A stretch of DNA of 64,000 bases from Myxococcales bacterium (GTDB lineage Bacteria > Myxococcota_A > Polyangia > Fen-1088). Of this stretch, positions 9,101-18,554 are shown in pieces. The first letter of the stretch is position 1. The number at the start of each line of letters is the position of its first letter. A program made the position numbers and the translations under genes. The notes under the pieces are model-generated. The model saw only the letters and a list, made by a program, of their open reading frames with translations, ran no database searches and was not told the origin of the DNA. Where the stretch lies: contig JAGTJU010000001.1 in NCBI GenBank assembly GCA_022184915.1, positions 186,001 through 250,000 of the forward strand, in the 5' to 3' direction.

Positions 9101-10417
9101 CTAAGCCAGCACTCCCGGGATGACAGAGGGCTTGAGATCGGAGCTTCCGAAGGACGGCATGGCAACGCCTAACGCCGCCCCTGCCGTCATGAAGACGTCC
9201 GCCATCGACCGTTTTCCCACGGGGGACTGAATGTATTTTCCCGGGGAAAGCCTGCCCCCAGGGTTACCCAATAGCAGGGCAAAGTACCGGTCTTGACCGT
9301 TGTGATGTGGTCCTCCCGTTTGGCAAAAGCTAAGAACCAGCGTGTTGTCGGCCAGCGCTTCACCGCCTAGTTCCATGAGCGATTTTTGCAGCAGCGCAAT
9401 GTTGCCGTACTGGAAGTTGTAGTAGCGCAGGTGATCGGCTCGCGCGCCTTTTCCATGCCACATTTGGTGCTCGCCACAGAAGCCAGCGCCGGAATCAAGG
9501 GGCATAAATTCCAGACTGCCTTCGGAAGCCAAGAACGACACCGTGTTGGTGAGGCCACACGCCAAGGCGTTTGCGGCGATGTCCATCATTGCCTTATATA
9601 CGGGGAGCTTGGCGCTCTTCATTCCTTCCGCGTAAATGTTTGCCCCAGGGGCCGAGGGACTGCTGCAGCTTGCACGCGTTTTGACCACTTCACCCAGCTG
9701 CGTTTCCAACGCCCGCACCGATGAAACATATTGATCAAGCTTCGCCTTTTCGCTGGAGGCAAGCGCCTTGTTCATACGCTCAATGTCTTTGACCAACCCA
9801 TCAAAGACGCTTTTGTCCTGCAGGAGGCGTTTCTCTGCTCCGTTGTCACCTTGGCTCAGGTTCGGCGCGCCACCAAAAACGGTTTCAAAGGCCTTAACGG
9901 GGTTAACCATCGGAGGCACAACGGCCTTGGCACCATCCGCCGAAAAAGTATGCTGCGGATCGTTGTCGTCCTGCTCCATGGTGCCGAGGTTCAAAGACGT
10001 AATGGGCGCGGTTCCCTTGATTGCCTTGGCTACCAGACGGTCAAAACTCACGCCCGACGGTTGGCTTGCTTCCCCGGCTCCCGTATCGCCAACCATGGTG
10101 GTTGTGGAGTAGCCGTTGCCGTGCAGATGTTTATTAAACGGGTTGTAAAAGCTTTCGAGGAAAACAGCTTTGTTTTTGAGCGGCGCCAAAGCCGTCATGG
10201 CAGGGCCAAAGTCGAGGCCTGCTTGGTTGGTGGGCCAAAAACCTGCGGTTTCGTCATCACCAGGAGAGAAGCCGCCTCCGGTGATGTACATCAAAAGCTT
10301 TGGCGTAGGAGCAGCAAAAGCCTGGGCCAACAACTGGTTGCCAAGCGGGTGCAAAAGGTACGAACCGGCACCCAAACCTAAGCTGGCAATGAACTTGCGA
10401 CGTCCAAAGGCGTTCAT
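9101..10417 (-). CDS. DUF1552 family exported protein
   Basis: A 438-residue protein with a twin-arginine signal (GRRKFIAS at residues 5-12, then a hydrophobic stretch and an Ala-rich cleavage region), so it is probably exported folded. The remainder fits the DUF1552 family of Myxococcota and Planctomycetes, with GGFSPGD near the start and the SFCQTGGPHHNGQDRY block near the end. The family lies next to DUF1592-type proteins, as here, where its ATG overlaps the upstream gene's stop by four bases. The biochemical role is unknown. Context suggests a periplasmic or surface complex. Confidence 0.85.
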   Translation of the reverse strand: MNAFGRRKFIASLGLGAGSYLLHPLGNQLLAQAFAAPTPKLLMYITGGGFSPGDDETAGFWPTNQAGLDFGPAMTALAPLKNKAVFLESFYNPFNKHLHGNGYSTTTMVGDTGAGEASQPSGVSFDRLVAKAIKGTAPITSLNLGTMEQDDNDPQHTFSADGAKAVVPPMVNPVKAFETVFGGAPNLSQGDNGAEKRLLQDKSVFDGLVKDIERMNKALASSEKAKLDQYVSSVRALETQLGEVVKTRASCSSPSAPGANIYAEGMKSAKLPVYKAMMDIAANALACGLTNTVSFLASEGSLEFMPLDSGAGFCGEHQMWHGKGARADHLRYYNFQYGNIALLQKSLMELGGEALADNTLVLSFCQTGGPHHNGQDRYFALLLGNPGGRLSPGKYIQSPVGKRSMADVFMTAGAALGVAMPSFGSSDLKPSVIPGVLA

Positions 10418-12120
10418 TTTTGCTCTCCTGTGCTAGCGGCGCGCTTCGAGAACGAGGGGTTCGCTATCATGTCGACGAACAACTTCCTTAAGTTGCCTCC
10501 ACTTCTATCAACAGCAGCTTCGAGCTCACGCAGTTGGCAGCTGTCCGCACTCACGTCTTCACGGCCTAGAGTGTATCGATACGTGGCTCTGGCCAGGCAC
10601 GCGCTCACCTGGGGCGACTTGGCCAGATGCACAGCCAACCCCTTGAGCCCGGTGAAGTTGCCGTCACTCCCTTTCGAGTCGACGATTTCACCACTCGCGT
10701 CGATGGGCTTACCACCCTCCTTGTCACGGAACCGTCCTACAGCATCAAACTGCTCGAAAGCGGTGCCAATGGAATCCATGAGCCGGTGGCACCCTACACA
10801 AGTGGGGTCACTCGAATGTTGAGCGAGCCGCTCCCGCAGTGTCAGATCTCCTTGGGGTGGCGGCGGCACCGCTTTGACGGATTCCGGCGGATCCGGGAGC
10901 TCCTCGCACATCAGCAGCTCGCGAACAAACCGGCCACGCTTAACAATATCGTTCTGGTTCGCGTGCGAAAGAAGACTCAGCAACGAGCCCTGCCCCAGAA
11001 TGCCCGCACGGGGCTGTGAACCCACAGCCACACGGCTAAACGTAGTGTCGTTGGCCGGCTTACCTGAGAGCCCGTAGAACGAAGCCAGGCGGCCGTTGAC
11101 CACCGTATAAGGTGCCGTCAGCAAGCCCTCGATCGTGCCGTCGTCCTTCCAAAGCAACTCTTTGAGGAAGGCCCGCGTCTCGCTGGCCATGTCGCTGGCA
11201 ATCGCCGGAGACCAGCCTTCAAAGACATCGTCCTTGGAGACGTTCACCACACCATCAACACGAAACAACTCCTCGAACAAGTTTAGGAGTCCCTTGGCGG
11301 TCTCGGGTTTGCCCAACAGGCGTTCGGCGTGGAAGGCCAGGCGCGAAGGGTCGCTCAGGGCGCCACTATCGGCATCAGCCATCAGTTCGTCATCTGGGGG
11401 CGCGTTTGAAATGGTGAAGGCCAAGGCCGAGGCCTTTTCGTGCGGGGTCAGCTCCAAAACGCCTTGATTCGATGAGTCGCCCAACTCAGTGCGGAACAGG
11501 AACTGCGGCGCCATCAACATGCGCCGGATCAGCAAGGAAAGCGCAGTGGTAGAATCGGCGGCCTTACGGGCCTTCCAGTACGCCACCAATTCATCGCGCT
11601 CCTCAGCGGCGACAGGCCGGCGAAAGGCACGGGTCGCAAACGTAGAGACAAAGCCTCGAACACAATTATCGTCGGGCGATGAAAGGCAGCTCGCCAGCGC
11701 TGCGGGTGACGCCGAGGCCTTGTCTGCCGCCTTAGAGAGGCCTGTGTAGAGGCGTTGCACGTCGTCTAGCGAGAGTAGCTTGCGATCTGAATCGTTGGTG
11801 AATCCGTTGCCACCTCGCCCGTATCGAGGTAGGTCGAGTTCTGCTGCGCTGACGCCCGGCAAGAGCTTCTGCAGCGATGCCTCAATCTGAGAGGGTGTGA
11901 GCTGCCGGATGTTGCCTGTCGGCAGGGCGCATCCCTCCGGGGGCATCGCTGGCGAGGAGCCCCCCGTACCACCGCCCGGACCAGGTCGCCCATTGGCCCC
12001 GCTTCCCCCTTGGGGTGCTCCGTCGCTTCCACCCGAGCTGCCTGCCGGATCGACGGTGCCTGTACAGCCCGCCCAAAAAGCCACGAACGAAACCATGATG
12101 AACTTCGATTCCGCAGTCAT
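10414..12120 (-). CDS. DUF1592/DUF1588/DUF1585 lipoprotein
   Basis: A 568-residue protein with a lipoprotein signal ending in WAGC (Cys about 19) and a Gly/Pro/Ser-rich linker (25-60). The domain order matches the usual array: a DUF1587-like start (RQLTPSQIEASLQKLL), DUF1595 (FATRAFRRPVAAEE), DUF1592 (RRMLMAPQFLFRTELG), DUF1588 (NQNDIVKRGRFVRELL), then a haem-type CVGCH motif and the C-terminal DUF1585 region. The single CxxCH suggests cytochrome-like haem attachment. It is translationally coupled to the DUF1552 gene. No substrate is known. Confidence 0.85.
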   Translation of the reverse strand: MTAESKFIMVSFVAFWAGCTGTVDPAGSSGGSDGAPQGGSGANGRPGPGGGTGGSSPAMPPEGCALPTGNIRQLTPSQIEASLQKLLPGVSAAELDLPRYGRGGNGFTNDSDRKLLSLDDVQRLYTGLSKAADKASASPAALASCLSSPDDNCVRGFVSTFATRAFRRPVAAEERDELVAYWKARKAADSTTALSLLIRRMLMAPQFLFRTELGDSSNQGVLELTPHEKASALAFTISNAPPDDELMADADSGALSDPSRLAFHAERLLGKPETAKGLLNLFEELFRVDGVVNVSKDDVFEGWSPAIASDMASETRAFLKELLWKDDGTIEGLLTAPYTVVNGRLASFYGLSGKPANDTTFSRVAVGSQPRAGILGQGSLLSLLSHANQNDIVKRGRFVRELLMCEELPDPPESVKAVPPPPQGDLTLRERLAQHSSDPTCVGCHRLMDSIGTAFEQFDAVGRFRDKEGGKPIDASGEIVDSKGSDGNFTGLKGLAVHLAKSPQVSACLARATYRYTLGREDVSADSCQLRELEAAVDRSGGNLRKLFVDMIANPSFSKRAASTGEQK

Positions 12121-12296
12121 TTATGTCCTTCCCGAGGGGAAAGCCCCATGTCGAGAGATTCAACCAATTGCAAACCTTGTACCAGTAAGCTCGTAGGCTC
12201 AAAACCGTTCAACACGGGGAGGATTCGTTAAGGTAGGTGGGCCGGCCGTTGGCCCCTAACAACACTATGATGGCTACAGCCAACAGGCGGGCGGCG

Positions 12297-12536
12297 TCAC
12301 TTGCCCTTCGGACTTGGCGGTGGCCCGACCCCCGTGGGCAGTTCTTGAGTCTTGCGTATTGCGAAGCGATCAACCTTTGCGTTTGACTCACGCCGTTGCA
12401 GCGTGAACGTCTTCACTCCCGCGCTCGCCACTTGGACTTCACCCAGGAGGCCCCAGTTGAAGGAAGTTCCTAAAGGCGCATCCACAGACAAAACGGAACT
12501 ACCGCCGTCGAAGCGGAAGAACACAGAATCAGAGCC
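12297..12536 (-). pseudogene. C-terminal beta-sandwich fragment
   Basis: On the minus strand about 75 codons read as the end of a carbohydrate-binding-like domain: VFFRFDGG, SFNWGLLG, then GVKTFTLQRRESNAKVDR and a PTGVGP tail. This pattern (Trp loop, heat-stable strands, KLDR/KVDR, PTG-GP) is typical of C-terminal beta-sandwich modules of secreted proteins. The upstream part is missing: coding sense ends where a dispersed repeat begins at 12535. It is a remnant left by rearrangement. Confidence 0.45.
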
Positions 12537-12600
12537 CGGCAGTAAGGCTAAGGACGCAAGGCGGCTTACGTTAGTTGACAGAACATATTTTATCGGGCGT
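12535..12600 (+). repeat. Dispersed repeat, copy 1
   Basis: This begins with CCCGGCAGTAAGGCTAAGGA and continues through GGCGGCTTACGTTAG and GACAGAACA. The same order, with a few substitutions, occurs at 36176, and the first part occurs at 19324. Similarity to the 36-kb copy seems to continue weakly to AACTTCCTATACGC near 12650, the sequence the group II intron interrupts at 36276. The nature of the repeat is unknown. Confidence 0.6.
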
Positions 12601-12665
12601 TTTTTGACGCGAGTGGACTTGGTGCTTGAACTTCCTATACGCATGATGAAGGGGCAACATTGGGT

Positions 12666-12705
12666 CTTTGCGACGGGCTAACGTGTTTGGCGTTAACCCG
12701 CAAAG
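12666..12705. other. Strong imperfect stem-loop
   Basis: CTTTGC, a 3-base bulge, GGGCTAACG, loop TGTTTGG, then CGTTAACCC and GCAAAG pair into a 15-bp stem with one wobble. No T-run follows, so it is not a standard intrinsic terminator. It lies in the 675-base gap between the DUF1592 gene and the transposon. Confidence 0.55.
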
Positions 12706-13023
12706 CTAGTTAACGGTCAAGACACCATTGTCGCTCGCATCAGGCTGACATGTCTAGGTTCAAAGTGACCTTCGCGCTTTGTCGGCGTTCAATGCTGTTA
12801 GGTCTCACGTAAATCCGTAAACCCCCAGGAAGGATTTCCCGCACTGGGTCCCTGGTGGTTTTCGTGATGAGGGGGCGGAAAGCGGGACAAGGGTGAGGTG
12901 GCTTTTTGCGGGAAACGGGGATCTGGGTGAGGCTACCGGCCGGCAGGCATAACGCCCGCCCTTGGGACCCCAGAAAAAGGTTGGGCCCGCCACGGAGGCA
13001 ACCGTGCGAGCCCTTGGCCGGTC

Positions 13024-13635
13024 GTGCAGTTGCGCCAAGCGACAGTACTGACCAGCGAGCAATACGTTAAGCAGGAAGGCTGGCAACAGGCAAGGCTCGA
13101 GCGGTGTCCGGCGCACGGATCTGGTAGCAAATGTGGCTTTCGCAGCCTCGGGACCTACGCCCGGGTGGAGCCAGCTGGGATGCGGGTGGCCCGGTACTAC
13201 TGCCCGACGGCACATCGGACCTTCAGCCTGTTGCCCGACTGCTTGGCGTCTCGGCTCAGTGGCTCCCTGGAGGAGGTCGAGGCCGTGGTGACCGCGGTGG
13301 AGGCCGCGCCGTCGATAGAGGCAGCCGCCGATCGGCTGCGGCCAGACATCGAACTGCCCGGGGCGGTGCGATGGGTGCGCCGCCGCTACAGCGCCACCCG
13401 GGCGGCCCTGCTGGTGCTGGTGACCTCGACGCCCGCGCTGCTCGGCAACTGCGAGCCCACGCTCGCTGAGGTCCGCCAGCGTCTGGGCACTCCGGTACTG
13501 CGGCACGTACGAGCCGAATCCGAGAAGCAGCTTGGCGCCTTGCCCGCGCCAGTCGGATTCGGCCCCCGCAGTCGAGCCGCCAGCAGACTGTGGACACCTC
13601 GCGAACACGAAACGGGGCCAGACCCGCCGCCCTAA
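13024..13635 (+). CDS. Zinc-ribbon-like transposon protein
   Basis: A 203-residue protein. Near the N-terminus is a Cys/His cluster (CPAHGSGSKCGF then RYYCPTAHRTFSLLPDCL), resembling DUF6431-type zinc-binding domains that accompany rve transposases. The middle is Ala/Glu-rich helix, and the C-terminus is basic and Pro-rich. It lies upstream of and co-directional with the transposase. A DNA-binding accessory role in end or target recognition is inferred. The exact start is uncertain. Confidence 0.55.
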   Translation: MQLRQATVLTSEQYVKQEGWQQARLERCPAHGSGSKCGFRSLGTYARVEPAGMRVARYYCPTAHRTFSLLPDCLASRLSGSLEEVEAVVTAVEAAPSIEAAADRLRPDIELPGAVRWVRRRYSATRAALLVLVTSTPALLGNCEPTLAEVRQRLGTPVLRHVRAESEKQLGALPAPVGFGPRSRAASRLWTPREHETGPDPPP

Positions 13636-13696
13636 CGCCTGTAGTGGTCGAGGCATAGGCGCTCACCGCCAAAACCACGGGCGCCGAGGAGAAAAC

Positions 13697-15058
13697 ATGG
13701 ACACCCAAGCCGACGACAACGAGCGACGCAAGGCCGTCGCGCTCTTTCGCTATGGTGTGATTGCCGACCTATTGCACTGGCCCAAAGGCAAGCGAGGCCT
13801 GGGCGAGCAAATCGCAAAGAAGGCGGACCGCACCTACGACATCCCCGGCTCACGCAGGAGCCGTATCGCTGCCGAAACCATCAGAGACTGGCTCAAGGCC
13901 TATCGCCACGGCGGCTTCGATGCCCTGATGCCCAAGGCGCGCAGTGACGAGGGGCAGGCACGCAAGATCCCACAGTCCATCGTGGACCTTCTGTGCATGG
14001 TCAAGGAAGACAGGCCCGCACTGTCTGTGCGCATGGTCATCGATGCCGTGCGAGCCTCGGGCGAGGTACCACAGGACCTGGAGCTGGCGCCAGCCACGGT
14101 GCATCGGGTGCTCTCTCGTGCAGGCTTGATGGCTCGCAAGCCCGAGACGCCAACGAGCAACGACCGCCGTCGCTTCGCCTTCGCGAAGGCGGGGGAGATG
14201 TGGATGAGCGACGTGATGCACGGACCGTCCGTGCTGATCGGAGGCAAGCGCCGCCAAAAGACGTATCTCATCTCATTCATGGACGACGCCACCCGAGTCG
14301 TCCCGTACGCTGCCTTCGCGCTCGGCGAAAACGTCTCTTGTTTCATGCCCGTCTTCGAGCAAGCGCTGCGACGGCGTGGACTTCCCCTGCGGCTTTACGT
14401 CGACAACGGGGCAGCATATCGGTCGCATCATCTGTCCCTCGTCTGTGCCAGGCTGGGCGTGACTCTCATCCATGCACGCCCCTACCAGCCCCAGGGCAAG
14501 GGCAAGCAGGAGCGCTGGCACCGCGAGGTGCGCCGGCAATGCCTTGGCACCCTCGCCGAAGGAGACACTGCGAGCCTCGAAGCCCTCAACCGCAAGCTCT
14601 GGACCTGGGTCGAGGGGGAGTACCACCAGGCCCCTCACAGAGGCCTTGATGGCGAGACCCCGCTCGAGCGCTGGGCTCGCGCTTGCGACGAGGTGCGGCT
14701 GCCGGACATCGGCGCAGACTTCAGTGCGCTCTTTCTCTTCGAGGAAAAGCGCAAGGTACACAAAGACAGGACCGTCAGCTTGCGGGGCGTCGTCTATGAG
14801 GTGGACGCTTCGCTCGTCGGCGAAACCGTCTCTTTGCGCTTCGACCCGAGCCGGGTCGGCAAGCCCGTCGAGCTCTGGGTCAAGGGGCGCAAAGTCGGCC
14901 TGGCCAAACCCGTCGATGCGTATGCCAACTGCTTCGTCAAACGCGACAACGAGGTGCGCTCCGTCCTGCGTGCCGACCGCGTTGCACCGAATCCGCCAGA
15001 AGGACTTCGCCTGCGCGACTTCGACGTCGTCGAGCACCACGACCAAGGAGAGCGATGA
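13697..15058 (+). CDS. DDE transposase (rve/Mu-type), copy 1
   Basis: A 453-residue transposase from ATG 13697, chosen because AGGAG lies just upstream. An N-terminal helix-turn-helix segment (about 20-145) is followed by the integrase core: Asp172 (WMSDVMHG), Asp236 (LYVDNGAAY) and Glu272 (GKGKQERWHRE), a D,D-35-E spacing. The C-terminal part (about 350-453) resembles the Mu-transposase C-terminal beta domain. Its stop overlaps the ATPase start, as expected for a TniA/TniB-like pair needing ATPase help for strand transfer. Confidence 0.88.
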   Translation: MDTQADDNERRKAVALFRYGVIADLLHWPKGKRGLGEQIAKKADRTYDIPGSRRSRIAAETIRDWLKAYRHGGFDALMPKARSDEGQARKIPQSIVDLLCMVKEDRPALSVRMVIDAVRASGEVPQDLELAPATVHRVLSRAGLMARKPETPTSNDRRRFAFAKAGEMWMSDVMHGPSVLIGGKRRQKTYLISFMDDATRVVPYAAFALGENVSCFMPVFEQALRRRGLPLRLYVDNGAAYRSHHLSLVCARLGVTLIHARPYQPQGKGKQERWHREVRRQCLGTLAEGDTASLEALNRKLWTWVEGEYHQAPHRGLDGETPLERWARACDEVRLPDIGADFSALFLFEEKRKVHKDRTVSLRGVVYEVDASLVGETVSLRFDPSRVGKPVELWVKGRKVGLAKPVDAYANCFVKRDNEVRSVLRADRVAPNPPEGLRLRDFDVVEHHDQGER

Positions 15059-15855
15059 TGTACCGCAAGCACTTCGGCCTGAACCGCCATCCCTTCGGCA
15101 AGGAGGTCGAGCCTGATGACCTCTTTGTCTCATCTGCAAGTCAGGAGCTGTCGGTCCGCCTCAATCACCTCATCGAGATGAGGGGCATCGGCCTCGTCAC
15201 GGGCGACAGCGGCAGCGGGAAGACCACTGCCTGTCGCAAGGTAGTCTCGGGACTGCACACGGGGCTACACAAGGTGGTCTACGTCGCCCACTCGACCGGC
15301 AACGTCATGGACGTCTACAAAGCCATCGCCTGGGAAATGGGCCTGCCCACCGAGCGCAACCGTGCCGCCGTGTATCGGCAGATCCGAACCGAGGTCACAC
15401 GCCTGACCACCGAGGCACGGTGTCGCCCCATCCTCATCGTCGATGAGGCCCATCATCTCAGGCCTGACGTGCTCGAAGACCTCAGGCTCCTGACCAACTA
15501 CCAAATGGACGCAGAGAATCGGCTTTGCCTGCTGCTGGTGGGACAATCTGAGCTGCGTCGTCGACTGGGCATGGCTGTCTACGAGGCGCTCAGCCAGCGC
15601 ATCGTCATGCGCTATCACTTCGCAGGTCTTTCCCGTGAGGAGCTGTCCGGATACTTTGCTCACCGGCTTCGCCTCGCGGGGACCGAGCTGCCGCTCTTTG
15701 ATCCCGCAGCCCTCGAGGCAACCTTCCAGGCCACAGGAGGTCTGCCACGAAAAGTGAACCTCCTTGCTCACCACGCCCTCATGGCCGCAGCTCTCGCACG
15801 GGCCAAATCCGTGACTGTCGAGCACGTCCAGGCAGCTTTGCCGGAGGTCGGGTGA
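15055..15855 (+). CDS. ExeA/TniB-like AAA ATPase, copy 1
   Basis: A 266-residue AAA ATPase with FGLNRHPFGKE at the N-terminus, Walker A GDSGSGKTT (about 44-52), Walker B ILIVDEAHH (about 124) and an arginine-rich sensor region (QSELRRRLG). ExeA-like ATPases often accompany rve transposases and act in target selection like TniB, TnsC or MuB. It overlaps the transposase gene by four bases and the next gene by four, indicating one transcript. Confidence 0.85.
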   Translation: MMYRKHFGLNRHPFGKEVEPDDLFVSSASQELSVRLNHLIEMRGIGLVTGDSGSGKTTACRKVVSGLHTGLHKVVYVAHSTGNVMDVYKAIAWEMGLPTERNRAAVYRQIRTEVTRLTTEARCRPILIVDEAHHLRPDVLEDLRLLTNYQMDAENRLCLLLVGQSELRRRLGMAVYEALSQRIVMRYHFAGLSREELSGYFAHRLRLAGTELPLFDPAALEATFQATGGLPRKVNLLAHHALMAAALARAKSVTVEHVQAALPEVG

Positions 15856-16163
15856 CCATGGGCACTACGATTCCATTGGAGGCTGGTCCCATCATCCAGC
15901 CCGGGCTCGACGAGCTTTGTGTCGCGCCCGCGATCGGCGTCCTTGCCGCCCTGGACGCCACGCTCGCAGCTGCTGCCCAACAGCTACACGCAGCGCATCC
16001 AGACCTAACCCTGGGCGGGCTGGCCTTTGGTGAGCCGCTCTCACCGCAAGCGCGCTCGGCGTACCTCCTTCTCTTTCGCTGTGTCGACTTGCGCACCGCG
16101 ATCAGGGAATACAGGCACGTGGCCATCGACAACGCCTGCGACCAGCTCGACCTGCCCTTCTGA
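15852..16163 (+). CDS. Small transposon protein, copy 1
   Basis: A 103-residue protein in the last position of the transposon operon, overlapping the ATPase stop by four bases. It is Ala/Leu-rich and predicted mostly helical, without cysteines forming a zinc site or a membrane segment. No family recognised. Its conservation in both copies and the coupling indicate a real gene, perhaps a target-selection or regulatory accessory. Confidence 0.6.
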   Translation: MTMGTTIPLEAGPIIQPGLDELCVAPAIGVLAALDATLAAAAQQLHAAHPDLTLGGLAFGEPLSPQARSAYLLLFRCVDLRTAIREYRHVAIDNACDQLDLPF

Positions 16164-16622
16164 ACCCCGAGAAGAATCCCCAAATCAGCCCCGGCTTCGC
16201 CTCAACCGCGCCGGGGCTTCTCCATTTGTGCCCTTATCCAACCCGGCACGCACCCACCCTCCAATCTGAGAAATCAACCCCCTGTCAGGGTGATCTTCGC
16301 TGAGAAACTCGAGGTGAGATAGCGTGAGAGACAACAGGCCTCCGCATTGCCGACACTGTCGCTCTCGAATCTCCAGTCGCCCTCGGCGAGGTCGAGGAAC
16401 TGGACAGCGCCATCACCTTCCCGCATCATCGACACACCTGTGTGGGGAGTGTGCGGTGCCCTGGTTGGCGCTGCCCACGAAAGGCTCGGAGCGCCAACTC
16501 CGGGCCTTTCGTCATTCAACCTCTCGTCGGGCCAGCTTCATCCAGACCGGCCCGTTGCGCCAATTTCGGGGTGGGCTCCTGGGTACCGGTGATTCCGGCG
16601 AAAGTGGTACCCCTCCGCGCCG

Positions 16623-17600
16623 GTGGCGACACCCTCTCACGTTTCCCTTCGTAGCTTTGAACGGCTCCTGGCGCGGCGCCTGGGATACAGCTTTCAAGTT
16701 GGTGTTCGCCCCAGCGCTTGGCTTCTGGACGGGCTATGCCGCCACCCTTTTCGCCTACGGGCGGCTTTCGAGAAGGAGACGTCGAAGTTCGACGGCCACG
16801 TAAAGCTAACAATGGAGGCGCTGCGATTGGTGGCTTTGAACTGCCCGGCACCTGAGAGCTGCCGTTCGCCGGTTCTCGTGCGGTCAATCGCTCGCATCTG
16901 GCTAGGACACAACGAGAAGTCCACCAGCTTCGAAAACTACAGCGCCGCGGTGGTGAATTACCTAGGGTACATGTTGACACCGGACGCTGTTTTCCAGGTG
17001 ACACTGCCCGATGCAGTGGCCTTCGTCGATCTCGACGAAATGTGGACCCATGACGATCCCAAAGGGCAGAAGTATCACTTCATGAAGGCTAAGGGTGAGA
17101 GCGACGCGGATGGGTACGAAAATGCCTGCCGTTTTGTCTACCACCACGCAAATCAATGGGTGCTGTCGGCTCAGCAAGAGATGCGGCTGGTGGCGCAACT
17201 GCGATTGAACGCACGAGGCTCATCACGGGCCTTGCCCAAAGTTGAAGTGATCGCATCGCAGGTTCGCGAGTTGGCGTTGGCTCTTCACAGCCTTCAAGAT
17301 TCGTTTTCGCCGGGCCACACGCGGCGGGCGTACGGCACCGACGCGCCCGGCGTGTGCCGGCCCGGATACACCGACTTTGCCGCGCCAGTGCGGCAACTTT
17401 ACGTCTATGCCGAGCAGAATCACGATGCACACGCGTCGCATGACTATTGGTCGGGCAGCACAAAATCTCCTGAAGGCCGAGTGGCCATTGGAGCATCTGC
17501 GGCCTTGATAGGCATCGGGATTCTTTCGATCGCGTCGGCGTCTAAGGGGCTGCAAGGGTGGGAGGCATTCAAGCGGCAATGGCTCTCGGCTCGTTTTTGA
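16623..17600 (+). CDS. Phospholipase/S1-P1-nuclease-like protein, uncertain N-terminus
   Basis: The frame from GTG 16623 gives 325 residues, but the first ~50 are Arg-rich and may not be real. Convincing protein starts near DGHVKLTMEALR (about 57). Around 220-270 are LALHSLQDSFSPGHTRR and NHDAHASHDYW, a spacing of His/Asp reminiscent of zinc-dependent phospholipase C or S1-P1 nuclease folds. A hydrophobic segment (about 283-305) near the C-terminus may anchor it in a membrane. The 286 bases between transposon and start hold nothing recognised, so the 5' end may have been lost at the transposon boundary. Confidence 0.4.
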   Translation: MATPSHVSLRSFERLLARRLGYSFQVGVRPSAWLLDGLCRHPFRLRAAFEKETSKFDGHVKLTMEALRLVALNCPAPESCRSPVLVRSIARIWLGHNEKSTSFENYSAAVVNYLGYMLTPDAVFQVTLPDAVAFVDLDEMWTHDDPKGQKYHFMKAKGESDADGYENACRFVYHHANQWVLSAQQEMRLVAQLRLNARGSSRALPKVEVIASQVRELALALHSLQDSFSPGHTRRAYGTDAPGVCRPGYTDFAAPVRQLYVYAEQNHDAHASHDYWSGSTKSPEGRVAIGASAALIGIGILSIASASKGLQGWEAFKRQWLSARF

Positions 17601-17639
17601 CCCGCCTGCGCCAAAAGCGCTTGATGACCTTACACCCCT

Positions 17640-17931
17640 ACCGGCAGCACCGTAGCCAGCGAATTCATCGCCGCAAACGTAGCCCTTGTGGTAGCGGCCA
17701 GCGAGTCAATGGCGATTGGCGGTGTCCCACCCCGCCGCTCGGCTGACCTCGAGCTTGCCTCCGGCATGGTCGAGGGTGCCGTCCGCAACCTCGTCGGGCT
17801 GCGCTTCGACCAGGGTGGCATGCGCTGGATTGCTGACCGTGCAGAGCCCCTGCTGTAGCTCCGCTGCATCGAACTCAACGGTCAGTGGGATGACTTCATC
17901 TCCTGGGTCCACAGCAACCTCGCCAAACGTG
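17640..17931 (+). pseudogene. ISKra4-type transposase, C-terminal fragment
   Basis: One frame reads the typical C-terminal end of an ISKra4-family transposase: DLELASGMVEGAVRNLVG, then GGMRWIADRAEPLL, an in-frame TAG at 17856-17858, and LRCIELNGQWDDF. Only about 95 codons remain and the stop falls inside the conserved block, so it is inactive. Confidence 0.65.
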
Positions 17932-18554
17932 AGCCCTCCTCGCCGCTGCGCCTTCGCTCACGCAAGCCGCCCCCATTCCTGTCGTGCTTCCACTGCACCT
18001 CGCAGTCGCATACGCCACGCAGGCCAAGTCCTGGATATCATGACCAATCGGAGGATCTGCACCCATTCCGATTCCGGCCAGGACGCCCCGCCAGAGTCTA
18101 CTAGCCCCTTCGCCTCTCGCCCAGCAGGCGCTCCGTAACGGGCTTACGCTTCGACAGAACAACAGCCGCAGAGCAACGGCGTGCCATCGACGATCGGCTT
18201 CAACGGAATGTGCAGGCCCCCCACGGAATTTACCTGGCGCCCACGTTCACGGAGCTGCACCACGACGAGATCGTATTCGTGCCTCGGCGTTAACGGTAAA
18301 GTGCCGACGCGCCAACCGCGCGGTTTTGTCCCCCCGGCAGATGCGGCTGCGACGAACCTTGCTCTGGCGAGGCACTCAGCGGGCCGACCAACGGTGGCAG
18401 CGAGCAGCTGTGCAAGCAGCGGGTCGCCTTTCCAAGATGAGCCAATCTGCGAAAAGCGCTGCTCAGTTGAGCTCCGGCTCCCGCTTTGTACAAGTCTTCC
18501 GACAAAGGGCCTGCAGCTTCGGCAGGTGCGTCGGCCGCGAACAACCGCACCAAA
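17932..18554. other. No recognised gene
   Basis: About 620 bases between the ISKra4 remnant and the nucleotidyltransferase gene. Frames are short and broken. A 37-codon stretch ending at 18294 (HGIYLAPTFTELHHDE) looks protein-like but I cannot assign it. Confidence 0.3.

Larger units (their letters stand above)
12796..16336 (+). mobile_element. Four-gene DDE/ATPase transposon, copy 1 (3,541 bp)
   Basis: The element starts TGTTAGGTCTCACG and ends CGTGAGAGACAACA, so it has TG...CA termini with inverted ends (TGTT-4-CTCACG). It carries a zinc-ribbon-like protein, a D,D-35-E transposase, an ExeA/TniB-like ATPase and a small protein, all on the plus strand. The second copy (28669-32209, inverted) has exactly the same length and the same predicted proteins. 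The flanks here (CAATGC left, GGCCTC right) do not form a target duplication, so DNA beside this copy was rearranged after insertion. The organisation resembles Tn552/Tn5090/Tn7-type elements. Confidence 0.85.

Noticed and set aside
12535-12705. Integron attC site
   Set aside because: No matching outer core sites (RYYYAAC and GTTRRRY) at proper spacing, no cassette series and no integrase.
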